From assembly GCF_000378305.1 (NCBI RefSeq), contig NZ_KB899540.1, positions 5,924-69,923 of the forward strand: DNA of 64,000 bases, given 5' to 3'. Position 1 is the stretch's first letter; each line of letters opens with the position of its first letter. Under the pieces are notes generated by a model that was not told where the DNA came from, did not search any database, and saw nothing but the letters and a program-made list of their open reading frames with translations. This DNA is from Thioalkalivibrio sp. ALJ12 (GTDB lineage Bacteria; Pseudomonadota; Gammaproteobacteria; Ectothiorhodospirales; Ectothiorhodospiraceae). Of the stretch, positions 50,371 through 58,392 are shown one piece after another. Position numbers and translations under genes: made by a program.

Positions 50371-50677
50371 GGCTACTGGATGCAACTCCTTCAGGAAATG
50401 ATCAGAGACGATCGCTCGCGGGGCACCGAGACTACGACGACACCGCTTTGCGGTGCTCCCAGGGGCTCCAGGCTTGTGACCAGATATTGCCGGGGCACAG
50501 AACGCAAAAGGGCCGCCCGCGGATTCCCTTCCCGGACGACCCTTTAGGGGCTTCCTTGCCCCAGGGCACAATCTAGCACGAGCCTCGTGGATTTCCAGCT
50601 ACACACCGAAGAGGCCGCCGAACGGTCGTTTTTGCGCCATAGGCGGTACTTTTGGATGGAATAAACTGCGGCATCGT

Positions 50678-50692
50678 AGGACACCCACTTTC
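50678..50692 (+). repeat. GGACACCCACTTT motif before the Y1 transposase
   Basis: AGGACACCCACTTTC, 76 bases upstream of the transposase start. It has the same orientation as the other copies. Confidence 0.75.
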
Positions 50693-50767
50693 TCAAGACA
50701 GGCCCTTGCTATCGCGGCTGATCGCATCTAGGTTCTGAAACGTCCGATTCCATGGAAGGAGTCCACA

Positions 50768-51844
50768 ATGACCCAACCCCGCTCGTCCCTCGTCTCCGTC
50801 GAGGACACGCCCTGGTACCACGTCGTTTCACGCTGCGTTCGGCGCGCCTTTCTCTGCGGCGAGGATCGCGTGTCCGGACACAACTTCGAGCATCGCCGCG
50901 AATGGATCGAGACGCGGATCCTGGAGCTGGCCGCGATCTTCGCCATCGATGTGGCTGCCTATGCCGTGATGAGCAATCACTACCATGTGGTGGTACGGCT
51001 GGACCCTGAACGCGCAGCCTCACTGGACACCGAGTCCGTCCTGCTTCGCTGGACGCGCCTGTTCTCTGGCCCCGAACTGGTCAGACAGTATCTGTCGCCG
51101 CGACGGAAGGCGATGTGCGACGCACAGTTACGCCGGGTCGAGGAGTACGCCCAAACGTATCGGAACCGGCTGGCAGATCTGTCGTGGTTCATGCGTGTGC
51201 TGAATGAATCCATCGCACGACAGGCCAACGAGGAGGAAGGCGTCAAGGGACGATTCTGGGAGGGGCGCTTCAAGAGTCAGGCCCTGCTGGATGACGCAGC
51301 CGTGCTGGCGGCCATGAGCTACGTGGACTTGAATCCGGTCCGTGCCGGGATGGCCGAAGCCTTGCACGAGTGTGATCACACTTCGCTGAAACGGCGTATC
51401 CGCCCGGAGGCCGAGGATGATTCGGCGTGCGCGCCCAGCAACATTTCCCACCGTCCCGGGGCATGTAGTGCACCGGGGACGCTACGCCCCGAAATTGAGC
51501 TGCGATCGCTTCCCCGAGCGCCACTGATGCCGTTTGATGCAAGCGGCCAGTTCGAACCGGCGATCCCATTTGCGTTCGAGGATTACCTGGAGCTGACGGA
51601 CGCATTGGGGCGCTGCGTACATCCGACGAAACGAGGATCGATTCCCGCGCACCGCCCTCGCCTGCTCGACCAGCTGGGCATGGATGCCGAAGCCTTTATC
51701 CGGCGATCCAGCCATCTATTGCGCGCGTTCGGCTCGGCCATTGGCGCACCGGAGCAGTTGGTGAGCCTCGCCGAACGTCGGCAGTGCCGCTACCTCCGAG
51801 GAATCTCCATGGCGCGGGTGCTGTTCGCCCGCCCTGCTGCTTGA
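50768..51844 (+). CDS. Y1 (IS200-like) transposase, large form
   Basis: A 358-residue HUH nuclease. The N-terminal Y1 core has WYHVVSRCVRRAFLCGED, the HxH metal site in AVMSNHYHVVVRL, and the tyrosine helix region AAMSYVDLNPVRAGMAEAL. About 150 extra residues follow, with no recognised domain. Such large Y1 proteins are common as solitary genes without defined IS ends. AAGGAGTCCACA precedes the ATG. Copies of GGACACCCACTTT lie on both sides (50.68 and 53.03 kb), and no ordinary IS200 ends or tnpB gene are visible. Confidence 0.92.
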   Translation: MTQPRSSLVSVEDTPWYHVVSRCVRRAFLCGEDRVSGHNFEHRREWIETRILELAAIFAIDVAAYAVMSNHYHVVVRLDPERAASLDTESVLLRWTRLFSGPELVRQYLSPRRKAMCDAQLRRVEEYAQTYRNRLADLSWFMRVLNESIARQANEEEGVKGRFWEGRFKSQALLDDAAVLAAMSYVDLNPVRAGMAEALHECDHTSLKRRIRPEAEDDSACAPSNISHRPGACSAPGTLRPEIELRSLPRAPLMPFDASGQFEPAIPFAFEDYLELTDALGRCVHPTKRGSIPAHRPRLLDQLGMDAEAFIRRSSHLLRAFGSAIGAPEQLVSLAERRQCRYLRGISMARVLFARPAA

Positions 51845-52384
51845 ACCCGAGCGCAGGACGTCGACTTGGCATGGATGAATTTCGGTTGTTTGGGCCGCTC
51901 GCGGCCGGTTCGATCCACGTTGTTCCGCGGCACTGTTGGCTAGTTAGGCCTTAGTGGGGCTCGCGTGGGCCCCAAAAGAAAGAGCCACCCGGGCTTCCGT
52001 TCCTGGGCGGCTCTAGCGAAGGCATCCCTGCCTTCGCGGTTGAAAGTAGCACATCGTTTGCCAATTTCTAGATGTATTTCCCGTTTTTCGTCGAACGGCC
52101 CTATGCGCCGACTGAGCGGTACTTCCTCTAACAGAGCAACGATTGTTTTATCTTTCGATTGCAGGCTGAACACCAGGCAATGCGCTTAACCTAGCTCTGC
52201 TGAAGAATCAGGGGAGAGTGCGGCGACGGACATGGCAGCGACGTGCCTGGCGCATTGCCCCGGAAGCCGTTGCCCATAGATGTGGATAGACACTAAACCG
52301 GAGTCACCGTCACTGAAAGGGCGTCAGCAGTTGCACAGGGACTTTGCGGGGCGCCCAACCCAAGGCCCAGGCCTCCGCGGTGGA
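51845..52384. other. 540-base gap with two adjacent hairpins
   Basis: I see no convincing gene. At 51981-52013 GAGCCACCCGGG pairs with CCTGGGCGGCTC, and directly after it GCGAAGGCA / TGCCTTCGC (52016-52037) forms a perfect 9-bp hairpin. The following stretch to about 52190 is lower in GC than its surroundings, suggesting acquired or degenerate DNA. Confidence 0.5.
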
Positions 52385-52984
52385 TCAACCCGGCTCGGCG
52401 GGCTTGCATGCGTGAATCTGCACGACAGCACCACGGCCCGTATGAAAAACACCTTCAACCACGTCACGCTCGACCTCGACCGCATGAATGAACTCAAGGC
52501 CGGTCAGTTCATCACGCAGCTCTGGCAGATTCATCATGAGCGCCTCGGTAGGCGGTCCCCCGGTTCCCAGGGCCAGTTGCGCCGGCGTATACCCCTCCAG
52601 AATGAAACGCCCGCCAGGCCTCAAGCCAGCGACCGCCTCCCGATGTAGCCGACGCCGAGTATCGGGCGGCAGATGGCAGAAAATCGAGACGACAAGGTCC
52701 CAACGGTTCGGCTGGATACTGTAGTCGGTCAGATCCGCGACTTCCGTCCGGATCGCGACATGACGTTGCGTCGCAAGACGCTCGGCCTTCTCCAGACCTA
52801 CTGACGAACTATCCACCGCCAGCACATCGAACCCACGTTCGGCCAGAAAGACCGCGTTTCGTCCCTCACCTTCGGCCAGGCAAAGAGCTTTCCCAGGCGG
52901 AACCCCCGAGATCTGCTCGGCCAGGAAATCGTTCGGCCGAGTACCGTAGACATACTCATCCGTGGCGTACCGTTCATCCCACAT
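52385..52984 (-). CDS. Class I SAM-dependent methyltransferase (TehB-like)
   Basis: A 199-residue methyltransferase. It begins WDERYATDEYVYGTRPNDFL, as in the tellurite-resistance TehB-type group. Motif I is ALCLAEGEGRNAVFLAERGFDVLAVDSS; later motifs are WDLVVSIFCHLPPDTRRRLHREAVAGLRPGGRFILEGY. The acceptor substrate is unknown; relatives methylate thiols, tellurite or selenite. The ATG at 52984 is used; a TTG one codon earlier is possible. Confidence 0.85.
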   Translation of the reverse strand: MWDERYATDEYVYGTRPNDFLAEQISGVPPGKALCLAEGEGRNAVFLAERGFDVLAVDSSSVGLEKAERLATQRHVAIRTEVADLTDYSIQPNRWDLVVSIFCHLPPDTRRRLHREAVAGLRPGGRFILEGYTPAQLALGTGGPPTEALMMNLPELRDELTGLEFIHAVEVERDVVEGVFHTGRGAVVQIHACKPAEPG

Positions 52985-53026
52985 CAATCGACTCCACCCG
53001 TTGGTTCCTTGCCCTCAAGTATGTGC

Positions 53027-53125
53027 AGGACACCCACTTTGTAGGCACCCACTTTGTGGGCGAGCACCTGCCCTGCGCAGCTAAGGGACACCCACTTCGA
53101 CCGACAGGACACCCACTTTGTGGGC
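53027..53125 (+). repeat. GGACACCCACTTT motif cluster, four copies
   Basis: Copies begin at about 53028, 53044 (GGCACCCACTTT), 53085 (last part CACTTC) and 53107. Two continue as GTGGG, forming a perfect CCCAC-TTT-GTGGG hairpin. All have the same orientation. The cluster lies between the methyltransferase and the sodium channel gene. Confidence 0.8.
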
Positions 53126-53263
53126 GGGTTCGCGGCTGCCAGCCAATTGCCGGAAAGCGGAGTTTCGCCTACTCTTGCACGCCTTTCCGGACTGGTCCAC
53201 GGCGAGCCCGCCGCGCCGCCGAAATGTCGAACCACCAGCGAACCACCAGAGTCCAGAACCGCC

Positions 53264-54106
53264 ATGAGCGCACCGACCTCGCTACGCCAGCGCCTCGAGC
53301 ATTTTATCGAAGCCCGTCTCACCCAGCGCGCAATCATCGCGCTGATCCTGCTGAACGCCGTGACGCTGGGGTTGGAGACGTCCGATACCGTAATGGGCTG
53401 GATGGGCCCGGTGATCCTCACGGCAGACGCCGTCATCCTGTCGATCTTTACGGCCGAGGTACTGGCCAAGCTGTTTGTCTATCGCCTGAGTTTCTGGCGC
53501 AACCCCTGGAATGTCTTCGACTTCTTCGTGGTGGGGATCGCACTCATCCCGGCCTCCGGACCGTTCTCGGTATTGCGCGTGCTACGACTGCTGCGCCTGG
53601 TATCGATGGTGCCCAAACTGCGCTTTATCGTGGAGGCGCTCCTGCGGGCCATCCCCGGGATCGTGTCGATCATGGGCCTGCTGGTGCTGATCTTCTACGT
53701 GTTCGCGATCATCGCGACCGGGCTGTTCAGCGACTCGTTCCCGCAAAAATTCGGGACGCTCGGGGCCTCGATGTACAGCCTGTTCCAGGTAATGACACTG
53801 GAAGGCTGGTCCGAAGACATCGCACGCCCGGTGATGGAGATCTACCCCTGGGCTTGGGCGTTTTTTGTGCCATTCATCCTGATCGCCACCTTCACCGTGC
53901 TGAACCTGTTCATCGCGATCATCGTGGACGCGATGCAGCGCATGCATGATCGCGCAATCGAGATCGAGCAGCAGATGATCCATGACAGCGTGCACGAGGA
54001 GAACAAGGCGCTGCACTCGGAGATCCACGAGCTACAGCAGGAGACGGTCAAGCTTCAGGAACGCCTCATCCGCATGCAGAGCATGCTGGAGAAGCGGGTG
54101 AAGTAG
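53264..54106 (+). CDS. Voltage-gated sodium channel (NaChBac/NavAb family)
   Basis: A 280-residue single-repeat six-helix channel that works as a tetramer. S4 carries the charges RVLRLLRLVSMVPKLR, and the pore selectivity filter is T178-L-E-G-W-S-E-D, where NavAb-type channels have TLESWS. The S6 helix is PFILIATFTVLNLFIAIIVDAM. A C-terminal neck and coiled coil (NKALHSEIHELQQETVKLQERLIRMQSMLEKRVK) hold the tetramer together. In alkaliphiles such channels support Na+ re-entry, pH control and motility. The ATG at 53264 directly precedes S1. Confidence 0.92.
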   Translation: MSAPTSLRQRLEHFIEARLTQRAIIALILLNAVTLGLETSDTVMGWMGPVILTADAVILSIFTAEVLAKLFVYRLSFWRNPWNVFDFFVVGIALIPASGPFSVLRVLRLLRLVSMVPKLRFIVEALLRAIPGIVSIMGLLVLIFYVFAIIATGLFSDSFPQKFGTLGASMYSLFQVMTLEGWSEDIARPVMEIYPWAWAFFVPFILIATFTVLNLFIAIIVDAMQRMHDRAIEIEQQMIHDSVHEENKALHSEIHELQQETVKLQERLIRMQSMLEKRVK

Positions 54107-54135
54107 CGGCCGACGGGGAGGGTGACGCATGCGAG

Positions 54136-54246
54136 ATTCGCGTGCGAGCACGCTCCCACAGGGGGGATATGCCCCCCGGGTCCCATGAGATCAGCCGCGT
54201 CGCGCCTGCGACCGGTGCGTTTCGCGAGGCTCAACGCACCCTACGC
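54136..54246. repeat. Two single REP units of different families
   Basis: ATTCGCGTGCGAGCACGCTCCCACAGG (54136-54161) belongs to the GGAGCGGGC family. GGTGCGTTTCGCGAGGCTCAACGCACCCTACG (54214-54246) belongs to the GTAGGATG/GTAGGGTG family of the RAYT. They lie between the channel gene and leuA. Confidence 0.75.
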
Positions 54247-54273
54247 GTCCTCGAACGCGCAGGGGCCGCTGGA

Positions 54274-55959
54274 TCAGGCGCTGGCGGCGGCCGGCTCGGC
54301 GGCGCGTTCGCCCAGGCGGCGGCCGGTCGCATTGAGCACGGCCTGCAGCGTAGCGGCGGTCGTGTCCTCGCCCAGCGCGACACCGACGGAGCGCTCGCCG
54401 TCGACCTGCACGTCCACCGCGGCCATGGCGCGCGCCTCGGTGCCCGACTCCATCGCGTGCTCGTCAAAGTGGCTCACCTTGACCTCGACGCCCCGGTCGG
54501 CCTTCATCGCGGCGGTCAGGGCCTCGACCGCGCCGTGGCCCTCGCCCTTCAGGCGCGACTCGCGCCCGGGCGGGCCCATGGTCGCGTCCAGCCGCACCAC
54601 CGGGCCTTCCTTCTCGATCTCGTAGCGCACCAGATCCCAGCCGGCGACCGGCGTCAGGTAGTGCTGCTCGAACAGCTCGTGGATACGCTTCGAGGAGACC
54701 TCGATCTGCGAGGTCTCGGCATCTTTCTGCACGATGCGGGCAAACTCGATCGCCAGCCAGCGCGGCACCTCGATACCGTAATCGCGCTCCAGCACATGCG
54801 CCACGCCGCCCTTGCCGGACTGGCTGTTGATGCGCACGACCTCCTCGTAGCGCCGGCCCAGATCGCTCGGGTCGATCGGCAGGTACGGCACGTTCCAGTG
54901 GCCGCCCTGTTCCTTGTAGTGCGCAAGCCCCTTGCGGATCGCATCCTGATGGCTGCCGGAGAACGCGGTGTAGACCAGCTCGCCGGCCCACGGATGGCGC
55001 GGGTGGACGGGCATGTCGGTGCACTCCTTGTACACGTCCATCAGCCGTTCCATGTCGGACAGGTCGATGGTCGGGTCGATCCCCTGCGAGTACAGGTTCA
55101 TCCCGACGGTGACCAGGTCCATGTTGCCGGTGCGCTCGCCGTTGCCGAACAGCGTGCCCTCCAGGCGGTCGGCCCCGGCCAGCAGGCCCAGCTCGGCCGC
55201 GGCCACGCCGGTACCGCGGTCATTGTGCGTATGCAGCGACACGCAGAAGTGCTCGCGGTACTGCACGTGGTCGCAGAACCACTCGACCTGGTCGGCAAAG
55301 ACGTTGGGCGTGGCCGACTCGACCGTGGCCGGCAGGTTGATCACGACCTTCTGGCCCTGGTCCGGGCGCCAGATCGCGTTCACGGCATCCACGACCTCGA
55401 CCGCGTAGTCCAGCTCGGTGGTAGAGAAGCTCTCCGGCGAATACTGGAAGATCCAGTCCGTCTGCGGATACTTCGCCGCATAGTCACGCACCCAGCGCGC
55501 GCCGTTCTCGGCGATGCCGCGGATGCCGGCACGGTCCATGCGGAAGACCTGCTCGCGCTGCGCCGGGTTGGTGGAGTTGTACACGTGCACCACCGCGCGC
55601 GGCGCGCCCTCCAGCGCGGCGAAGGTCTTCTGGATCAGATCCTCGCGCGCCTGCGTCAGCACCTGCACGTACACCCCCTCGGGGATCCGGTCCTCCTCGA
55701 TCAGACGGCGGGTGAAGTCGTAGTCGATCTGCGAGGCGGAGGGGAAGCCGATCTCGATCTCGGTCAGGCCGATATCCACCAGCACCTCGAAGAAGCGCAT
55801 CTTCTGCTCGACGCTCATCGGGTGCACCAGCGCCTGGTTGCCGTCGCGCAGGTCCACCGCGCAGAAACGCGGCGCAACCGTCGTGCGCTGCGCCGGCCAG
55901 CGGCGGTCCGCCTTGTCGATCGGCGGGAACGGGGCGTACTTGGTGTGATCGAAGGCCAT
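54274..55959 (-). CDS. leuA: 2-isopropylmalate synthase
   Basis: A 561-residue enzyme that condenses acetyl-CoA and 2-ketoisovalerate in the first step of leucine synthesis. The metal and substrate residues are in FCAVDLRDGNQAL, and LHTHNDRGTGVAAAELGLLAGADRLEGTLFGNGERTGN forms the central signature. The C-terminal regulatory domain (about 430-550) allows leucine feedback. The sequence is of the longer LeuA class also found in actinobacteria and fungi, not the E. coli type. AGGAGA lies before the ATG at 55959. A divergent Lrp-type gene stands next to it. Confidence 0.95.
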   Translation of the reverse strand: MAFDHTKYAPFPPIDKADRRWPAQRTTVAPRFCAVDLRDGNQALVHPMSVEQKMRFFEVLVDIGLTEIEIGFPSASQIDYDFTRRLIEEDRIPEGVYVQVLTQAREDLIQKTFAALEGAPRAVVHVYNSTNPAQREQVFRMDRAGIRGIAENGARWVRDYAAKYPQTDWIFQYSPESFSTTELDYAVEVVDAVNAIWRPDQGQKVVINLPATVESATPNVFADQVEWFCDHVQYREHFCVSLHTHNDRGTGVAAAELGLLAGADRLEGTLFGNGERTGNMDLVTVGMNLYSQGIDPTIDLSDMERLMDVYKECTDMPVHPRHPWAGELVYTAFSGSHQDAIRKGLAHYKEQGGHWNVPYLPIDPSDLGRRYEEVVRINSQSGKGGVAHVLERDYGIEVPRWLAIEFARIVQKDAETSQIEVSSKRIHELFEQHYLTPVAGWDLVRYEIEKEGPVVRLDATMGPPGRESRLKGEGHGAVEALTAAMKADRGVEVKVSHFDEHAMESGTEARAMAAVDVQVDGERSVGVALGEDTTAATLQAVLNATGRRLGERAAEPAAASA

Positions 55960-56075
55960 CTTGATTCTCTCCTGGGGCCGCGGCTTTCCGTCGCGGCGAT
56001 TGGTCCACTTGCACATTATCCTAACGAATTTGCGCGGACAGAACCTTGCTTTTTTCGCATATAGCGGGAGGTAAG

Positions 56076-56101
56076 AGGCTGTTTATTGCTTTAAATAGCC
56101 T
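56076..56101. promoter_or_regulatory. Palindrome between leuA and lrp-like gene
   Basis: AGGCTGTTTA and TAAATAGCCT form ten-base arms with nine matches around six bases. It lies 20 bases before the Lrp-type start and 117 bases upstream of leuA. It is a good candidate for the regulator's own binding site. Confidence 0.6.
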
Positions 56102-56121
56102 ATCTGGCGCAATATTCCACC

Positions 56122-56613
56122 ATGGAACCGCAACCGCACAAGCTCGACCGCTTTGACCGTCACATCCTGGAGATCCTGCAGGAGGACGCCAGCCTGTCGA
56201 ACCAGGCCCTCGCCGAGCGCGTGGGGCTGAGCCCCTCGCCCTGCCTGCGGCGCGTTCGGGCACTCGAGCAGGCCGGGATCCTGATCCGGCGCGTGGCCCT
56301 GCTCGACCGGCGCGCCCTGGGGCTGGAACTGACCGCGCTGATCCACATCGGCATGGACCGCCACACCCCGGAGCGCTTCGCACGCTTCGAGGAGGCGATC
56401 GCCAGCTACCCCGAGGTGCAGCACCTGTATCTGATCACCGGGCAATCGGCGGACTACATGCTGCAGGTCGTCGTGCCGGACATGGACGCCTATCAGGACT
56501 TCCTGCTGCGGCGGGTGACCCGGCTGGAGGGGGTGGATTCGGTGCACTCGAGCTTCGTCCTGCGCCGCGTGGTGGACCGCACCTCGCTGCCGCTGGACTA
56601 CATCCGCGACTGA
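56122..56613 (+). CDS. Lrp/AsnC family regulator
   Basis: A 163-residue regulator. The N-terminal helix-turn-helix is LDRFDRHILEILQEDASLSNQALAERVGLSPSPCLRRVRALEQAGIL, followed by the RAM ligand-binding domain (ALIHIGMDRHTPERFARFEEAIASYPEVQHLYLITGQSADYMLQVVVPDMDAYQDFL). Such proteins respond to amino acids. Divergent placement from leuA and the palindrome between them suggest leucine- or branched-chain-linked control of leuA. Confidence 0.93.
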   Translation: MEPQPHKLDRFDRHILEILQEDASLSNQALAERVGLSPSPCLRRVRALEQAGILIRRVALLDRRALGLELTALIHIGMDRHTPERFARFEEAIASYPEVQHLYLITGQSADYMLQVVVPDMDAYQDFLLRRVTRLEGVDSVHSSFVLRRVVDRTSLPLDYIRD

Positions 56614-56665
56614 CGGCGGGCCGCGAACCTCCCTCCGAAACGGCTCCGATGGCTCAGCGCTTCCC

Positions 56666-57487
56666 TCAGCGCCCGCCGAACTGGGGCAGCAGACGCGCGG
56701 GCAGCAGGTGAATGAGGATGAAGCCCAGCATCGCAGCGACGACGATCGTCGGCCCGGTCGGGGTGTCGTACTGGAACGAACCCCAGACGCCGACGAGCAC
56801 CGCCAGCATGCCGATCACACCGGCCAGGAACGCCATTTGCTCCGGCGTCGACGCGAAGCGCCGGGCACTCGCGGCCGGAATGATCATCAACGCCGTAATC
56901 AGCAAGACGCCGACCACCTGCATCGCGGCCGCGATCACCAGCGCGATCAGCAGCATCAGTCCCAAGCGCACGGCCAGCACCGGCACACCCTCGACCCGCG
57001 CCAGTTCCTCGTGCACCGTCAGCGCCAGCAGCGGTCGCCAGAGCAGCACCAGCAGCAACAGCGCAATGCCGCCGCCTATGGCAATCGCCAGCAGGTCATT
57101 CGTCCCCACCGCGAGGATGTCGCCGAACAGATAGGCCATCAGGTCCACCCGCAGGCCCTCAATAAAGGTGACCGCCACGATCCCCAGCGACAGCGCGCTG
57201 TGCGCCAGGATCCCCAACAAGGTGTCGGAAGCCAGCTCCTGACGGCGCTGCAGGATCACCAGCAGCACGGCGATCGCGACACAGACGATGGTCACCATCA
57301 GGTTGAGATTCGTCCCCAGCAGGAACCCGAGCGCCACCCCCAGCAGGGCGGAATGCGAGATCGTGTCGCCGAAATAGGCCATACGCCGCCAGACCACGAA
57401 GGCACCCAGCGGCCCGGCCACGGCCGCCACCATCAGCCCTGCCAGCACCGCGCGGAACAGGAAGTCATCCAGCCAGGCTTCGATCAT
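56666..57487 (-). CDS. znuB: Zinc ABC transporter permease ZnuB
   Basis: A 273-residue permease with about eight spans. AAVAGPLGAFVVWRRMAYFGDTISHSALLGVALGFLLGTNL is the typical ABC-3 family segment, and SARRFASTPEQMAFLAGVIGMLAVLVGVWGSFQYDTPTGPTIVVAAMLGFIL closes the protein. It forms the membrane channel for zinc uptake with ZnuC and ZnuA. Its ATG overlaps the znuC stop (ATGA). Confidence 0.94.
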   Translation of the reverse strand: MIEAWLDDFLFRAVLAGLMVAAVAGPLGAFVVWRRMAYFGDTISHSALLGVALGFLLGTNLNLMVTIVCVAIAVLLVILQRRQELASDTLLGILAHSALSLGIVAVTFIEGLRVDLMAYLFGDILAVGTNDLLAIAIGGGIALLLLVLLWRPLLALTVHEELARVEGVPVLAVRLGLMLLIALVIAAAMQVVGVLLITALMIIPAASARRFASTPEQMAFLAGVIGMLAVLVGVWGSFQYDTPTGPTIVVAAMLGFILIHLLPARLLPQFGGR

Positions 57488-58314
57488 CGTTTCGGCGTTC
57501 CCTGTCCGTGATGGTGGGCGTGGCCACAGCCGTGCGACCCGCCCGTTCCGTTGTCATCCAGATCATGCACCTCGCCGTGCAGGTCGTGGACATGGTTGTG
57601 GTCATGTTTGTAGATACCGATGCCTTGCACATCGGCGGTGGGGAACAGGCGCTGGTACTCCGGGTGGCGCGAGACCTCCTCCGGCCGGCCGGTGCAGCAG
57701 ACATGCTGGTTCAGGCAGATCACGGCATCCGCCCCCGCCATGACCAGATGCAGGTCATGCGAGACCATCAGCACCCCGCAGCCGGTCTCGCGCCGAATGT
57801 CATCGATCAAGCGAAAGACCTCGCCCTGCCCGACGATATCCACGCCCTGCGCCGGCTCGTCCAGCACCAGCAGATTGGGCCGGTTGAGCAGCGCCCGCGC
57901 CAGCAGCACCCGCTGCATCTCGCCCCCGGACAGGGATTGCACCGGCTTGTCCAGCAGGTGCGGGACACCCACCCTTTCCAGGTGCGCCAGCAGCTCGGCC
58001 CTCGGCGCGCGCTGGCGCAGCGTCAGAAACCGCCGCACCGACAACGGCAGCACCGGTTCGATCTGCAGGCGCTGCGGCATGTAGCCGATGCGCAGCCCGC
58101 GCCGGCGCTTCACCTGCCCCCGCGTCGGCTGCCACAGGCCCAGCAGGACCCGCAGCAGGGACGTCTTGCCCGCGCCGTTGGGGCCAATCACCACCGCGAC
58201 TTCGGCCGGCGGGATCTGCACCGAGACCCGGTCGAGAATCAGCTTGCCCCCCCGCTCCAGGGAAATATCACGGGCGTCCAGCAGTGGGCTGTGGTCCGAT
58301 TCCGGTGCGGACAT
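57484..58314 (-). CDS. znuC: Zinc ABC transporter ATPase ZnuC
   Basis: A 276-residue ATPase with Walker A GPNGAGKTS, signature LSGGEMQR, Walker B LLVLDEPAQGVD and switch His in MVSHDLHLV. The C-terminal tail (YKHDHNHVHDLHGEVHDLDD ... HGCGHAHHH) is rich in His and Cys and could hold or sense zinc. I prefer the ATG at 58314, since the promoter -10 in the Zur box would place transcription start near 58340 and AAGGGAAG lies in between; a leaderless start at 58338 is the alternative. Confidence 0.93.
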   Translation of the reverse strand: MSAPESDHSPLLDARDISLERGGKLILDRVSVQIPPAEVAVVIGPNGAGKTSLLRVLLGLWQPTRGQVKRRRGLRIGYMPQRLQIEPVLPLSVRRFLTLRQRAPRAELLAHLERVGVPHLLDKPVQSLSGGEMQRVLLARALLNRPNLLVLDEPAQGVDIVGQGEVFRLIDDIRRETGCGVLMVSHDLHLVMAGADAVICLNQHVCCTGRPEEVSRHPEYQRLFPTADVQGIGIYKHDHNHVHDLHGEVHDLDDNGTGGSHGCGHAHHHGQGTPKR

Positions 58315-58336
58315 GGTGGCAGGGCTTCCCTTGTTC

Positions 58337-58360
58337 ATGTTGATATACTATAACGTTCTC
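58337..58360. promoter_or_regulatory. Zur box with overlapping divergent promoters
   Basis: ATGTTGATATACTATAACGTTC resembles the Zur palindrome GTTATANTATAAC. TATACT (plus strand) and TATAGT (minus strand) overlap within it, so one bound Zur dimer would silence both znuA and znuCB when zinc is sufficient. Confidence 0.8.
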
Positions 58361-58392
58361 TAATTCCGATCCGACACCCTGGAGACCCTGCC

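Larger units (their letters stand above)
50234..50767. other. 534-base gap rich in repeats
   Basis: No gene is supported. It holds a GGCACACCCACTTTCC copy (50295-50310), a REP-like cruciform (50341-50370), a GGGGCTTCCTTGCCCC hairpin near 50550, and a further motif copy at 50678-50692, 76 bases before the Y1 transposase gene. Short open frames here are artefacts of these repeats. Confidence 0.55.

Noticed and set aside
49363-53125. CRISPR array formed by the GGACACCCACTTT copies
   Set aside because: The repeats are only about 14 bases, spacing is irregular (16 bases to over 2 kb), and no cas gene is near.
57960-57979. Another GGACACCCAC motif copy
   Set aside because: It lies inside znuC coding sequence and lacks the CACTTT end, so it is probably chance.
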